From Candidatus Acetothermia bacterium JdFR-48 (GTDB lineage Bacteria; Bipolaricaulota; Bipolaricaulia; Bipolaricaulales; Bipolaricaulaceae), in the NCBI GenBank assembly GCA_002011425.1, contig MTNJ01000034.1:60515-124514 (forward strand): a stretch of 64,000 bases of DNA. Reading direction: 5' to 3'. This document shows, piece after piece, positions 9,343 through 17,699 of the stretch (its first letter is position 1; each line of letters opens with the position of its first letter). The notes under the pieces are model-generated. The model made no database searches. It saw only the letters and a program-made list of their open reading frames with translations, and had not been told where the DNA came from. A program made the position numbers and the translations under genes.

Positions 9343-10374
9343 TCAATCCAAGTATACCAGCTTGACTTCGGAGTTCAACCGCGGAAGCCGCAAACGTTCA
9401 AGGCACTCCTCCTCCGCGGGATAAACGAAGAGGTATTCGAGATCGGAAGATTCTAACCGGAAGGAAACCTTCACCTCCCTCCCTTTGGGGTATCCCCCCA
9501 GGGCCGCGAGAATGCCCCCACATAGTTCCAGGAGTTTCAGGGTTTCCTCGCACGGGAGAGATTCCAAGAAGCGCACCAAGCCGAGGGGCGAATCCGGAAC
9601 CTGGATGTAGAGCCGCACGTCCTCGGGGAGGAAGAAATGTTGCAGCTCCTTCCGTTCCTCGGGAGAGAGAGCGACCACCAGCAGGAAATCCGGCGTGGCG
9701 AAAACGTGCCGAAACTTCAGCAGCTGGAACGCGTTCAGGGAGATCTTTTTCCTGCGGAGCAAGTGCAAAACCCTGGCAGCGAACCCTGCGTCCCTCAGCG
9801 AGCAAGCTGGCGAGTCGTCCCACGCATCGGCGGGCAAGGAGAGATCGAGGGCGAGCCGCCGGAGCTCCTCCTCGGCCTCGCCTTTGAAGGCGAGGCGTGG
9901 CACGGGATGCAGGCCATCTCCCGCGAGCTCCACCGGGGGGAGAAGGGCCGCAGAAAGTGGACGGAAGACCTTTCCCTGTAGCCCCACCGCCCGGTCCAGG
10001 CGCAGGAGATCCCGTTTTCCCAGCCCCCCCTTCCCCACGATCTCGCCGGTGACGAGGAGGTCATATTTCTTGCGCTGCATCACTTTGGCGGCTTTATGGA
10101 AGAGGAGATAACGGCAGGCACCGCAGGGAAATGGCCAACCTTCCTGTACCACGTCACCCCACGTGAGGTAACCGCGCTTTACACTGCAAGAACGGAAGCG
10201 GAAACGGGGAAACAGGCGTTGGGCCAATCCTTTTACATCATCGGTGGAGCCGAAAAACGGGGATCGCACATACAAGAGATCGATTTCCCACCCCTGACCC
10301 GCGGCCAAAAGTTTGGCCGCCACTGTACTCGCCAAACTCCCCGAGTACAGAACCAGGGCTCGGGGCAATCGCAC
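9343..10374 (-). CDS. PP-loop ATPase, MnmA/ThiI-like tRNA thiolation family
   Basis: About 343 residues. The N-terminus LVLYSGSLASTVAAKLL matches a PP-loop (SGGxDS-like, here SGSLAS), which adenylates a substrate carbonyl. FPCGACRYLLFHKAAKVM followed by YDLLVTGEIVG resembles the PCxxCN...TGHY region of 2-thiouridylases, but no second catalytic Cys matching MnmA is evident. I infer RNA or small-molecule thiolation; the substrate is unknown. The first codon is GTG directly abutting a GAGGAG Shine-Dalgarno, so the TTG two codons later (10368) is a plausible alternative start. It follows hpf by 4 bp and is probably cotranscribed with it. Confidence 0.7.
   Translation of the reverse strand: MRLPRALVLYSGSLASTVAAKLLAAGQGWEIDLLYVRSPFFGSTDDVKGLAQRLFPRFRFRSCSVKRGYLTWGDVVQEGWPFPCGACRYLLFHKAAKVMQRKKYDLLVTGEIVGKGGLGKRDLLRLDRAVGLQGKVFRPLSAALLPPVELAGDGLHPVPRLAFKGEAEEELRRLALDLSLPADAWDDSPACSLRDAGFAARVLHLLRRKKISLNAFQLLKFRHVFATPDFLLVVALSPEERKELQHFFLPEDVRLYIQVPDSPLGLVRFLESLPCEETLKLLELCGGILAALGGYPKGREVKVSFRLESSDLEYLFVYPAEEECLERLRLPRLNSEVKLVYLD
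9351..9378 (-). promoter_or_regulatory. candidate sigma70-type promoter for fmdB-rpoC operon
   Basis: On the minus strand the 3' end of the PP-loop gene holds TTGAAC, a 16-bp spacer and TATACT (4 of 6 and 5 of 6 matches to consensus). Transcription would start just past that gene's stop codon, about 55 bp before the FmdB-like gene. It is the best candidate I see for the start of the rpoC-rpsL-rpsG-fusA transcript. This is inferred from sequence only. Confidence 0.5.
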
Positions 10375-10378
10375 CTCC

Positions 10379-10894
10379 TCAGTCGATGATGATCATGCCG
10401 TACCGCCCATTTCCCAAATGGAAGAGGACCGCCGGAGTATCTCCTTCTTCACGGTTATAGAAGACCACAAAAGACTTCCCAGAGCTCTCGAGTTCCATCA
10501 CCGCTTCCTCAGGGGTCATGGGTTTTTTGAGCTCGGGCTCCATACGGATTATGCGAAGTCCGGGTTGGGAAGGATCTTCCGAGGGTTCGGGGAGATCACG
10601 GCGCGGCTCCTCTTTCAGGATCTCCTTATAGCGCACGAGCTGGCGCTGGAGTTTGTCGAGCGCTTGATCGATGGACGCGTACATATCCTCGGTCTCGGCC
10701 ACCGCTTTCACGACCTTCCGATTCACCAAATGTCCAATGAGCTCTGCTCGATGGCGTTCCTTTTCCACCGAGAGGATCACGTCAAGGCTGATGATCTTAT
10801 CGAAGTAACGATTCAGGTGCTCCGCCTTCTTCTTCACATACTCCCGCAAGGCACCCGAACCAGATATATAACGTTCTTGTATCCTAATTTGCAT
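10379..10894 (-). CDS. hpf: ribosome hibernation promoting factor, long form
   Basis: 171 residues. The N-terminal RaiA/YfiA domain (MQIRIQERYISGSGALREYV through about residue 100) includes MYASIDQALDKLQRQLVRYK, and a C-terminal dimerisation domain (about 115-171) contains MTPEEAVMELESSGKSFVVF. This two-domain form makes 100S ribosome dimers in stationary phase in the bacteria studied. AGAGGTGG precedes the ATG with good spacing. A promoter lies just upstream, so it is the first gene of an hpf plus PP-loop unit. Confidence 0.95.
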   Translation of the reverse strand: MQIRIQERYISGSGALREYVKKKAEHLNRYFDKIISLDVILSVEKERHRAELIGHLVNRKVVKAVAETEDMYASIDQALDKLQRQLVRYKEILKEEPRRDLPEPSEDPSQPGLRIIRMEPELKKPMTPEEAVMELESSGKSFVVFYNREEGDTPAVLFHLGNGRYGMIIID

Positions 10895-10918
10895 CCAAAT
10901 CCACCTCTTTCAAAGGAT

Positions 10919-10947
10919 AACTTAGCGTGGGGGGGAAGTTGTGTCAA
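10919..10947 (-). promoter_or_regulatory. candidate sigma70-type promoter for hpf
   Basis: On the minus strand TTGACA is followed by 17 bp and TAAGTT, ending 25 bp before the hpf start codon. The -35 is perfect and the -10 is moderate. Confidence 0.55.
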
Positions 10948-11150
10948 CCCTGTAAGGATTTTGCAGAAATGGTCTAAGCTATTTCCTAACCGGGAAGCCT
11001 CTCCGACGCCATGGACACCGTCGGTATCCCCCTGGAATGGCCCTGTCACGGGTTGTCCTAGAATTTGAGGGGATGGGAATAATAAAAGCGAAAATCTTCC
11101 AGAAAGCAGAGCTATTGTACCACGCTGTACTCGTGCTTACAGCAAAAATG

Positions 11151-11936
11151 TTAGGGGTCCAGATCAAATCTGGGCACCGAGAATTCCCCTAGCGGGAAGT
11201 GGTCGAGCTCCCCGAAAAAGACCTCGTAGGGGAGATCAAGAATGTCATCGCCGTTGGCATCGGGTGCGGAAAAACCGCGCCAGAAGTTGCCCCGCTGGCC
11301 ATCGTCCCAGGAATTTCCTCCCTCGCTTCGTACATGAATGCGCGAGAAGAAACCGTTTCCGGTGAAAAGGTTGTCGTTCGATCCGAGCTCGAGGAGAACT
11401 CCCAAGTCCGCGGCGATGTAGGAAGAGAGGACGCGGGAACCGGTGGTGCCGGTGAACCAGATCCCCACTGTACATTTCTCGATAAAGACCTCCTCCAGGT
11501 GAAGTCTCTTTGAGAAGAGGGCCCTCACGGCGTCACTGCAGTCCCGAAATTTTACACGTCGTACCCAGATATCACGGCTCAGAGTGACCATAAGGCCAGT
11601 GGGAGAACCTCTGAGGATTACCCCTTCAATACGACCATTCTTGGAAGTCTCGATCTTGATCGCTGCCACCCTGGCTCCACAGACCTCCACGTCTCGGATC
11701 ACAAAAGGACGGCTTACCCCTCGGATGTGAATCGCGTAGGGGGCATCCACCATGTCTATCTTCCAGCCAGCAATGATGAAGGGATCATCTGGTGTACCAC
11801 TTCCGGCAACGACCCCATTCGCGGGGGTAAAGTCGGAATCGGATAGGATCACAATTGGGCCGCGCTCTTCTCGGGCAACCACAAGCCCCCCGGCGAGCAA
11901 GGTCGATAATATCATGATCAGGAAAAATTTTCGCAT
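11151..11936 (-). CDS. secreted right-handed beta-helix (NosD-like) protein
   Basis: About 261 residues (ATG at 11936; an ATG two codons earlier at 11942 is equally possible). It starts with a signal peptide, RKFFLIMILSTLLAGGLVVA. The body is a run of short beta-helix coils with conserved hydrophobic spacing, such as PFVIRDVEVCGARVAAIKIE, GRIEGVILRGSPTGLMVTL and NDNLFTGNGFFSRIHV. It ends in NSWDDGQRGNFWRGF-like sequence and a DANGDDILDLPY element, as in NosD/periplasmic copper-binding and pectate-lyase-like repeat proteins. A carbohydrate or surface-binding role is likely, but no catalytic residues can be assigned. No strong ribosome binding site is seen. Confidence 0.65.
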   Translation of the reverse strand: MRKFFLIMILSTLLAGGLVVAREERGPIVILSDSDFTPANGVVAGSGTPDDPFIIAGWKIDMVDAPYAIHIRGVSRPFVIRDVEVCGARVAAIKIETSKNGRIEGVILRGSPTGLMVTLSRDIWVRRVKFRDCSDAVRALFSKRLHLEEVFIEKCTVGIWFTGTTGSRVLSSYIAADLGVLLELGSNDNLFTGNGFFSRIHVRSEGGNSWDDGQRGNFWRGFSAPDANGDDILDLPYEVFFGELDHFPLGEFSVPRFDLDP

Positions 11937-12027
11937 GATCATTGCGGGGACAACTTAAACTAGGACGGAGCTGAAGGAGAGGTCTTTTGTCCCTCGGAGA
12001 AGTAACGTTCATAACCCCGGACTCCTC

Positions 12028-12243
12028 TCATCTCCGCCACAGGGTGAAGATAAGGCTCAGGACCACGGAAAGAATGAGCATAGAGGTTACGGGAATATAG
12101 ATCACGTAGTGTTCTCGTTCGATGCGGATGTCCCCTGGGAGCCTCCCCAGGAAAGGGACCTTTCCCATGAGGAGGAGGCCCACCACGATGAGCGTAATTC
12201 CCAGGACCACGAGAAGCTTTCCTAGCGGAGAAAAGACCCCCAT
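12028..12243 (-). CDS. DUF2905-family small membrane protein
   Basis: 71 residues with two hydrophobic helices (about 8-26 and 49-68) separated by the conserved connector GKVPFLGRLPGDIRIERE. This pattern defines the DUF2905 family of uncharacterised two-helix inner-membrane proteins. It is transcribed divergently from the nitroreductase gene, with 39 bp between the start codons. A downstream neighbour on the same strand encodes the secreted beta-helix protein. Confidence 0.8.
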   Translation of the reverse strand: MGVFSPLGKLLVVLGITLIVVGLLLMGKVPFLGRLPGDIRIEREHYVIYIPVTSMLILSVVLSLIFTLWRR

Positions 12244-12246
12244 CGC

Positions 12247-12252
12247 TATAAT
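12247..12252 (+). promoter_or_regulatory. candidate -10 element for the nitroreductase gene
   Basis: A perfect TATAAT lies 30 bp before the nitroreductase start and after the DUF2905 start on the other strand. No convincing -35 hexamer is present at the expected distance, so this is tentative. Confidence 0.3.
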
Positions 12253-12282
12253 GGTAGCACAAATGGAGCAAAGGAGGGCGGG

Positions 12283-12780
12283 ATGAACGAGGTACTGCGT
12301 GCCATTCGTGAACGGCGTTCGATCCGGATGTTCAAGGCCGATACCGTCGAACCCGAGAAGATCGAAGCCGTCCTGGAAGCCGGTCGTTGGGCCCCTTCGG
12401 GGAGGAACACCCAGCCCTGGCGGTTCGTCGTGGTGGAATCCAGGGAAAAGAGGGAGGAACTGGGGCGGTTGGTGACCCAGATGGACATGGTGCGCACGGC
12501 GCCAGTAACGATAGCGGTCCTTTTGGACACCACTGCTGGGTACGACCGGGTAAAAGATCTCCAGGCGATCGGTGCCTGCGCCCAGAACATGCTCCTCGCC
12601 GCCCACTCCTTGGGGCTGGGGGCCTGCTGGATCGGAAGGGTCAAGGACGACCAAGTGGAGAAGGTGCTCGGTGCAAAGGAACACGAAGAGCTCATGATGC
12701 TGATCCCAATTGGCTATCCCGCCGAGCGTCCGCCCGAACGCGATAGACTTCCCCTGGATTCACTGGTACGCCGAGTCTGA
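12283..12780 (+). CDS. nitroreductase-family flavoprotein
   Basis: 165 residues. The N-terminus MNEVLRAIRERRSIRMFKAD and the stretch GRWAPSGRNTQPWRFVVVES are the FMN-binding signature of the nitroreductase fold. ACAQNMLLAAHSLGLGACWI supplies the central helix, and IPIGYPAERPP is the usual C-terminal flavin-contact motif. Members reduce nitroaromatics, quinones or flavins with NAD(P)H; the substrate cannot be told from sequence. AAGGAGGG precedes the ATG. It is followed by a probable terminator and is likely monocistronic. Confidence 0.9.
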   Translation: MNEVLRAIRERRSIRMFKADTVEPEKIEAVLEAGRWAPSGRNTQPWRFVVVESREKREELGRLVTQMDMVRTAPVTIAVLLDTTAGYDRVKDLQAIGACAQNMLLAAHSLGLGACWIGRVKDDQVEKVLGAKEHEELMMLIPIGYPAERPPERDRLPLDSLVRRV

Positions 12781-12814
12781 ACGTTCGCGGGGGAGACGTG
12801 TATTCTTCAGTTCT

Positions 12815-12844
12815 AAGGGCCCTCGAACCCAGAGCCCTTCTTTT
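12815..12844 (+). terminator. candidate rho-independent terminator after nitroreductase gene
   Basis: AAGGGC at 12815-12820 pairs with GCCCTT at 12834-12839 across a 13-nt loop and is followed by CTTTT. The stem is short, so termination is plausible but not certain. Confidence 0.45.
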
Positions 12845-12944
12845 GTGGACCTGGCAATACGGCCAAAACATTCGGGAAATTACGGACGAATTCCCTTTCA
12901 CAATCATGGCATTCCCCGGATAACGGGACAGACAGCAACCGTGT

Positions 12945-13783
12945 TGAAGGGCAATTTGCAGTAAGTTTAGGGACCAAAGGGGGCCGCTCGTCACAACGGC
13001 GTTGAGGACACCTGGAGCTTCGCATACGCGCTGCCAGGGTGACCTCCGCAGGTTTCTCGGCCACCAAATGCCCATGGTAAACCGTCCGCAGCACTGGGTT
13101 GTGCTGCACCCCAGTAACTACTGCCATGTACAACACCGCTCACGCCTCCCCCTCCCTTCCCGGCCTTCCCCGAGGTCTACCCCTGTCTCTTTATTGAAAT
13201 TGAACGGGGCCACCCCGGGAACGGTCTCCCGAAGCTCTCGCTTCTTTCAGAAATGGCGGACCTGGATAATTTTTTCCTCAAGCCTCGAGGTTTTTTTCCT
13301 CCACGAAGAAACGTGCTCCTCGATCCCGCACCGCAAATGGATCGAAACCTGCCGAAGCCGGTTTCCTTAGACGGCCGGCTTCTCCAACGATCGCTTCCCC
13401 CGGTTGGCGGGTCAGTCAACTGATGGACCTTCTCATTCAGAACCGACGGGGCCTGGGTTGCACGGCTTGAGCAAAGTGCGCCAGGATCTCGGCATCTATC
13501 CGATCGGTCTTTGCCAATCTCCCCCTGGCGAAGTCTCGCGCCCGCTCAGGGTTTGACGACGCCGGTGGGTGGCCCACGTTTGGGTCAAGGAACGAATTGC
13601 TTCATGTTCCAAACCTCGGTGACCTCAACGGTCACCGAGATCGACCTGAGTTTGTTAGTTCGTGTGCAAGCTCCCGCCTCACGGGGCATTGGGGACGACG
13701 TAAGCTGAAGCTGGACCTTCGGGGCACACAGCTCCGGTCAGGGAGTCTCCGGCCACATCTATCCCCGCAAAACGATCAGTCAC
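12945..13783 (-). pseudogene. degenerate IS110-family transposase (DEDD recombinase)
   Basis: The reading frame is broken by several frameshifts and stops, but fragments are recognisable on the minus strand. The GTG at 13783 with an AAGGAGG site 6 bp upstream begins VTDRFAGIDVAGDSLTGAV (the GIDV DEDD motif) and soon hits a stop. Around 13460-13570, in another frame, is SNPERARDFARGRLAKTDRI followed by DAEILAHFAQAV, the IS110 signature. At 13010-13136 is LYMAVVTGVQHNPVLRTVYH, the C-terminal transposase_20 region, followed in a shifted frame by VLNAVVTSGPLW. The part between the two domains is largely lost. The downstream limit is approximate. Confidence 0.85.
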
Positions 13784-14134
13784 AACGAACCTCCTTTATA
13801 TCGCTTCCCAAGCGCGAGCCTTGTGATGCGGGCTCATGCCTTTTCAACCGTAAGGACACTCTGGGAGAAGGCCGGACGACCCCGGCTTTCCGACGTCCTC
13901 TCCGACCAGGGGCAATACGATCAATTCCGTAGGGGAGGACCTGCATGCCTTTGGTTAGATACACTCAGCGTGGAATTGCCAAAAGAATGCTCAACATTTC
14001 TCCCACCTCATTATTATTCAGCGCTGACTTCTTGACCCATAGATCGAAAAGTATTGAGGCCGAGACGATGGAAACCTTTCCTGCCCCCTTGTTTGAAACA
14101 CGGCCTTTTCTAGTGCCAAGTGATCATCCGATCA
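13784..14134. other. non-coding stretch between IS110 remnant and rpsA promoter
   Basis: No credible gene is seen. The part next to the pseudogene start corresponds to the non-coding left end of an IS110 element, which in intact members carries the bridge RNA. GC-rich inverted repeats exist around 13868-13925 on the minus strand, but I cannot show a conserved bridge-RNA fold. The remaining sequence is lower in GC than the flanking genes and has no recognisable content. Confidence 0.4.
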
Positions 14135-14163
14135 TTGCAACTAAATATCGCCGCGGATAACAT
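14135..14163 (+). promoter_or_regulatory. candidate sigma70-type promoter for rpsA
   Basis: TTGCAA, a 17-bp spacer and TAACAT lie about 85 bp before the rpsA start codon. The spacing is ideal; each hexamer has 4 matches to consensus. Confidence 0.45.
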
Positions 14164-14247
14164 TCGGGGAATTCTTCCAAAGGGGTTCGCAGTCGGCTAA
14201 AGGAGCGGGCCCGATAAGGGGAAACCAAACACGAGGGGTGATCGGTA

Positions 14248-15912
14248 ATGGCAGAGCGGATTAGGATGGAGGACGCGCTCGACCTGAGCGACGTCCGAGT
14301 CTTCGCCCGTGGCGACACGGTCAAGGGGGTGGTCGTCGGGGAGACGGACACCGAGTACCTGGTGGACATCGGTTACAAGTCCGAAGCTATCCTCCGAAAG
14401 TCCGAGCTCGCTCCGTTCCGCGAGACGGCGGAGGAGGGGGAAGAGCTCGAGGTCCTCGTCACCTACATCGACGAGGAAAATGGGACGGTCTTCGTCTCCG
14501 AGAAACAGGCGTTCCTCAACCGGCGGTTTGCCGAGCTCGAGCAGGCGTATCGCAATCGCGTCCCGGTAAAGGGGAAGATCTACGAAGAGGTCAAGGGGGC
14601 GGGTTACAACGTAAACTTGGACGGGATCAAGGCTTTCCTCCCTGGTTCTCACTTGGGACCAGGGATCTCCGGCAAGTTCGAGCGCTTGAAGGGCAAAGAG
14701 CTCAACTTTCTCATCATCGAGTTCTCGCGCCGCAATCGCAATATCGTCGTCTCGCGCAAAGAATACCTCCGCTATATGGAGGAGAAGAAGAAGGATGAGC
14801 TCTTCGCCTCGCTAGAGTCGGGGAAGGTCATCGAGGGGAAGATAAAGTCCATCGTGGACTTCGGCATATTCGTCGACGTAGGCGGGGTCGACGGCCTCGT
14901 CCATCGCACCGAAATCTGTTGGAAGGATATCCCGGTCCCGCCTCCGGGTAAATTCCGCGTGGGCCAACGTATCAAGGTGATGGTCCTCGAGGCGGACCGG
15001 GGAGAAGAGAGGATATCCCTTTCCATAAAGCGCTTACGGGAAGATCCCTGGAAGGGGATAGCGGAACGCTATCCCGTGGGCTCAAGGGTAACGGGAAAGG
15101 TGGTCTCCGTCACTGACTTCGGGGCCTTTGTGGAGCTCGAAGAGGATGTAGAGGGACTGGTTCACGTCTCCGAGCTGACCTGGGGACGACCTAAGCACCC
15201 CAAGGAGGTGGTCCAGGAGGGCGATGAGGTCGAGGTGGTGGTCCTCGGGGTGGACGAGGAACGCCGCCGCATCTCGCTGTCGCTTCGGCGGGCCCTGCCC
15301 GATCCTTGGGAAGACGTCGAACACCGCTATCCCAACGGGGCCCTCGTAGAGGGCAAAGTGACCAAGATCACCGATTTCGGTGCCTTCGTGGAGCTAGAGG
15401 AAGGGATCGAGGGGCTGATCCACGTCTCAGAGCTCTCGTGGGAGCGTGTGAGCCATCCCTCCGAGGTCCTCAAAGAAGGGGACCACGTGAAGGCCATCGT
15501 CCTCAAGGCGAGTTCCAGAGAGCGCAAGATCAGCCTTTCCCTCAAGGCCCTCTCCAAGGACCCGTGGGAGGAGTTCCTCGAGCGCTATAGCGTCGGCGAC
15601 ATCGTTCAGGGTAGCGTCTCCCAGCTCAAAGACTTCGGCGCGTTTGTGAAGATCACGCCCACTGTGGAGGGATTGATCCACGTCTCTGAGATCGCCGAGG
15701 AGCGGATCACCCATCCCTCCGAGGTCCTGAAGGTGGGACAAGAGGTGACGGCGAGGATCATCGGGATCAACGAGGCCAAGCGCCAAGTGCGCCTCTCCAT
15801 CAAGAAGCTCCAGGAGGAGGCAACCAAGGAAGAGCGAGAGGCCTACATCGCCCAACCTGGCCGGGAGACGATAAAGCTCGCCGAGCGGCTCAGGGAGCTG
15901 GCTCAGGAATGA
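14248..15912 (+). CDS. rpsA: 30S ribosomal protein S1 (six S1 domains)
   Basis: 554 residues with six consecutive OB-fold S1 repeats at about 22-87, 105-171, 192-262, 278-348, 365-434 and 449-521. The last four are the best conserved (DFGAFVELEEDVEGLVHVSE and variants, then RRISLSLR). Domains 1 and 2 are diverged, as in E. coli S1, where they bind the ribosome. The protein lets the 30S subunit load structured mRNAs. Its stop codon lies 20 bp inside the 3' end of acpS on the other strand, a tail-to-tail overlap of 23 bp. Confidence 0.93.
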   Translation: MAERIRMEDALDLSDVRVFARGDTVKGVVVGETDTEYLVDIGYKSEAILRKSELAPFRETAEEGEELEVLVTYIDEENGTVFVSEKQAFLNRRFAELEQAYRNRVPVKGKIYEEVKGAGYNVNLDGIKAFLPGSHLGPGISGKFERLKGKELNFLIIEFSRRNRNIVVSRKEYLRYMEEKKKDELFASLESGKVIEGKIKSIVDFGIFVDVGGVDGLVHRTEICWKDIPVPPPGKFRVGQRIKVMVLEADRGEERISLSIKRLREDPWKGIAERYPVGSRVTGKVVSVTDFGAFVELEEDVEGLVHVSELTWGRPKHPKEVVQEGDEVEVVVLGVDEERRRISLSLRRALPDPWEDVEHRYPNGALVEGKVTKITDFGAFVELEEGIEGLIHVSELSWERVSHPSEVLKEGDHVKAIVLKASSRERKISLSLKALSKDPWEEFLERYSVGDIVQGSVSQLKDFGAFVKITPTVEGLIHVSEIAEERITHPSEVLKVGQEVTARIIGINEAKRQVRLSIKKLQEEATKEEREAYIAQPGRETIKLAERLRELAQE

Positions 15913-16234
15913 TCGCCACTGCGACGGCGATCCCCCTCGTGTGAGATAGGCTCAGAGGATAAAGGCGCCCCTGCCAGAGGAGGTGGGGGCGCCCGTTTTC
16001 GTCGTGTGTTACCACGATCTCCCGAAAGGACACGGGATATCCCAGCGCTTTGATGAAGGCCTCCTTGGCGGCGAACCGGGCCGCAAGCCTCTCTTCTCTG
16101 AGAGGGGATCTCGCGATGAAAGCATAAGAGATCTCCTGCTCCGTGAAGATCCTCCGCAGGAACCTCTCCCCCCGCCGCGCGAGGATCCTCCGGAAGCGCT
16201 CCACCTCTACGATGTCCACGCCTACCCGGACCAT
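15890..16234 (-). CDS. acpS: holo-[acyl-carrier-protein] synthase
   Basis: 114 residues starting MVRVGVDIVEVERFRRILAR, where Asp7 of VGVDIVE is the Mg2+ ligand. The second signature ARFAAKEAFIKALG supplies the catalytic Glu and Lys, and LSLSHTRGIAVAVAI closes the fold. It transfers 4'-phosphopantetheine from CoA to acyl carrier protein. The ATG at 16232-16234 is inside the gmk 3' end (13-bp overlap), so translation is probably coupled. The upstream extension of the open frame is out-of-frame gmk sequence and was removed. Confidence 0.93.
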   Translation of the reverse strand: MVRVGVDIVEVERFRRILARRGERFLRRIFTEQEISYAFIARSPLREERLAARFAAKEAFIKALGYPVSFREIVVTHDENGRPHLLWQGRLYPLSLSHTRGIAVAVAIIPEPAP

Positions 16235-16845
16235 CTGACGAGTCGCCGCCGCTCGGCCCGGACGATGCAGAGGATCTCCTCCACCGCCCCCTCGAGCACG
16301 GCGTTCACCACGAGATAGTGGAATTCGGGGATCAGTTGGACTTCCTCCCGGGCGATCCTGAGCCGCTCGGTCAGGGCCTCGGGGGGTTCTGTCCCCCGGG
16401 CTTCGATACGGCGCACGAGCTCCTCCCAACTCGGGGGGACGAGGAAAATGAGGACCACCGGGTGTTGGATCCCGGCTCGGGCGATGGCCAGAGCCCCCCG
16501 TACCTCCACGTTCAGGACGAGGTCTTTTCCCGTGGTGAGCTTCCGTTCCACCTCTTCACGGGGGGTGCCGTAGAAATGTCCCTGGTACTCGGTCCACTCG
16601 AGGAGTTTTCCCTCGTCCCGCAGCCGAAGAAAATCTTGTTGAGATACGAAGTAGTAGTCGCGGCCGTGGACCTCGTCCGGGCGCTTGGGGCGGGTGGTGG
16701 CGGAGACGGAGAAAGTGAGCCGGGGATCACGTCGTAAAAGCTCGTTGATCACTGAGGATTTTCCTGCCCCCGAAGGCCCGGTGATCACGAATGCGATCCC
16801 CCTCTCTCCCTGAACTCCCCATCCGGGGGGCAGAAACTCCCTCAT
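16222..16845 (-). CDS. gmk: guanylate kinase
   Basis: 207 residues from the ATG at 16843-16845. The P-loop is ITGPSGAGKSSVINELL, followed by the GMP-binding signature TFSVSATTRPKRPDEVHGRD and YYFVSQQDF. The lid region EARGTEPPEALTERL is present. It converts GMP to GDP with ATP. It overlaps yicC by 4 bp, and the yicC-gmk pairing is common in bacteria. The longer open frame upstream is yicC read in the wrong frame. Confidence 0.96.
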   Translation of the reverse strand: MREFLPPGWGVQGERGIAFVITGPSGAGKSSVINELLRRDPRLTFSVSATTRPKRPDEVHGRDYYFVSQQDFLRLRDEGKLLEWTEYQGHFYGTPREEVERKLTTGKDLVLNVEVRGALAIARAGIQHPVVLIFLVPPSWEELVRRIEARGTEPPEALTERLRIAREEVQLIPEFHYLVVNAVLEGAVEEILCIVRAERRRLVRWSG

Positions 16846-17696
16846 TCCAGGTTCCTCGCCTGTTCCCGTATCCTGTCGGCGCAGAGCTTCAGCTCCAACG
16901 CCAGCTCCCCTAAGGGCACCCCCCGAGATTTGGCGGCGAGGGTATTCGCCTCGCGCCCGATCTCCTGTGCCAGGAACTCCAATTCTCGGCCCACAGGCCC
17001 CTCGGCTGGGAGGAGCTCTTCCAAGCGTAAGAGGTGTGCCCGCACCCGGTCGAGTTCCTCCCGGACGTCGGTCCGCTCGGCCCACAGGCTCACTTCCAAC
17101 GAGATCCGCGACTCGTCGAGGACACCGATCTCCACGAGCCGCTCGCGGATCCTCCGGGCGAAGGTTTCCTTGGCCCGGGCCACCTCCTCCTCGGCCCGCA
17201 CGAGCAGTTTTCGGAGGTTGTCAGTCTCCCGCCGCAGAACTTCCGCGAGTTTTTCTCCCTCGCGCTCCCGAAACGCGGCGACCTCGGCGAGAGCTCCCTC
17301 CATAGCTTCTGCGAGCGCGGGCCAAATCTCTTCCTCCGATACCGTTTCCTCCAGAAGAACACCCAAGGGAAGCAGGGCCTCGAGGCGCGGAGGTGCCTCA
17401 ACCCCCAACTCCCGGGCGAGGGACCGGAGCTCTCCCCATAGCCGTTTGGCCGCTTCACGATTGATGGCCCGTGGTCTCCTGAACCCGCCGAAGTCCAACA
17501 TCACGTTCACGTCGAAGCTTCCTCGGGCGAACCGCTCCTTAACGAGCTCCTCACACCGCATCATGAGTGCCGGGAGATCCAAGAGCCCTCGCACCCGCAC
17601 TTCTAAGAATCGGTGGTTCAAGCTCCGGACGTCTACTTGAACACTGAATCCTTCTCCCTCAGCGCGTCCACGACCGAAGCCGGTCATGCTCCTCAT
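16842..17696 (-). CDS. YicC/YloC-family endoribonuclease
   Basis: 284 residues beginning MRSMTGFGRGRAEGEGFSVQ, the family hallmark (MTGFGR). The C-terminus REANTLAAKSRGVPLGELAL with ELKLCADRIREQARNLE matches the second conserved block (EINTL.SK...L...EIKxxIEKIREQVQNIE). E. coli YicC is reported to be a structured-RNA endoribonuclease; here the function is inferred by family. It starts a yicC-gmk-acpS unit only 3 bp after amrB. Confidence 0.9.
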   Translation of the reverse strand: MRSMTGFGRGRAEGEGFSVQVDVRSLNHRFLEVRVRGLLDLPALMMRCEELVKERFARGSFDVNVMLDFGGFRRPRAINREAAKRLWGELRSLARELGVEAPPRLEALLPLGVLLEETVSEEEIWPALAEAMEGALAEVAAFREREGEKLAEVLRRETDNLRKLLVRAEEEVARAKETFARRIRERLVEIGVLDESRISLEVSLWAERTDVREELDRVRAHLLRLEELLPAEGPVGRELEFLAQEIGREANTLAAKSRGVPLGELALELKLCADRIREQARNLE

Positions 17697-17699
17697 TTC

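Noticed and set aside
12868..14175. Possible direct repeat ACATTCGGG(A/G)AATT flanking the IS110 remnant
   Set aside because: Only a short imperfect match (near 12878 and 14161). IS110 elements do not make such long target duplications, and the copies do not sit at the element ends.
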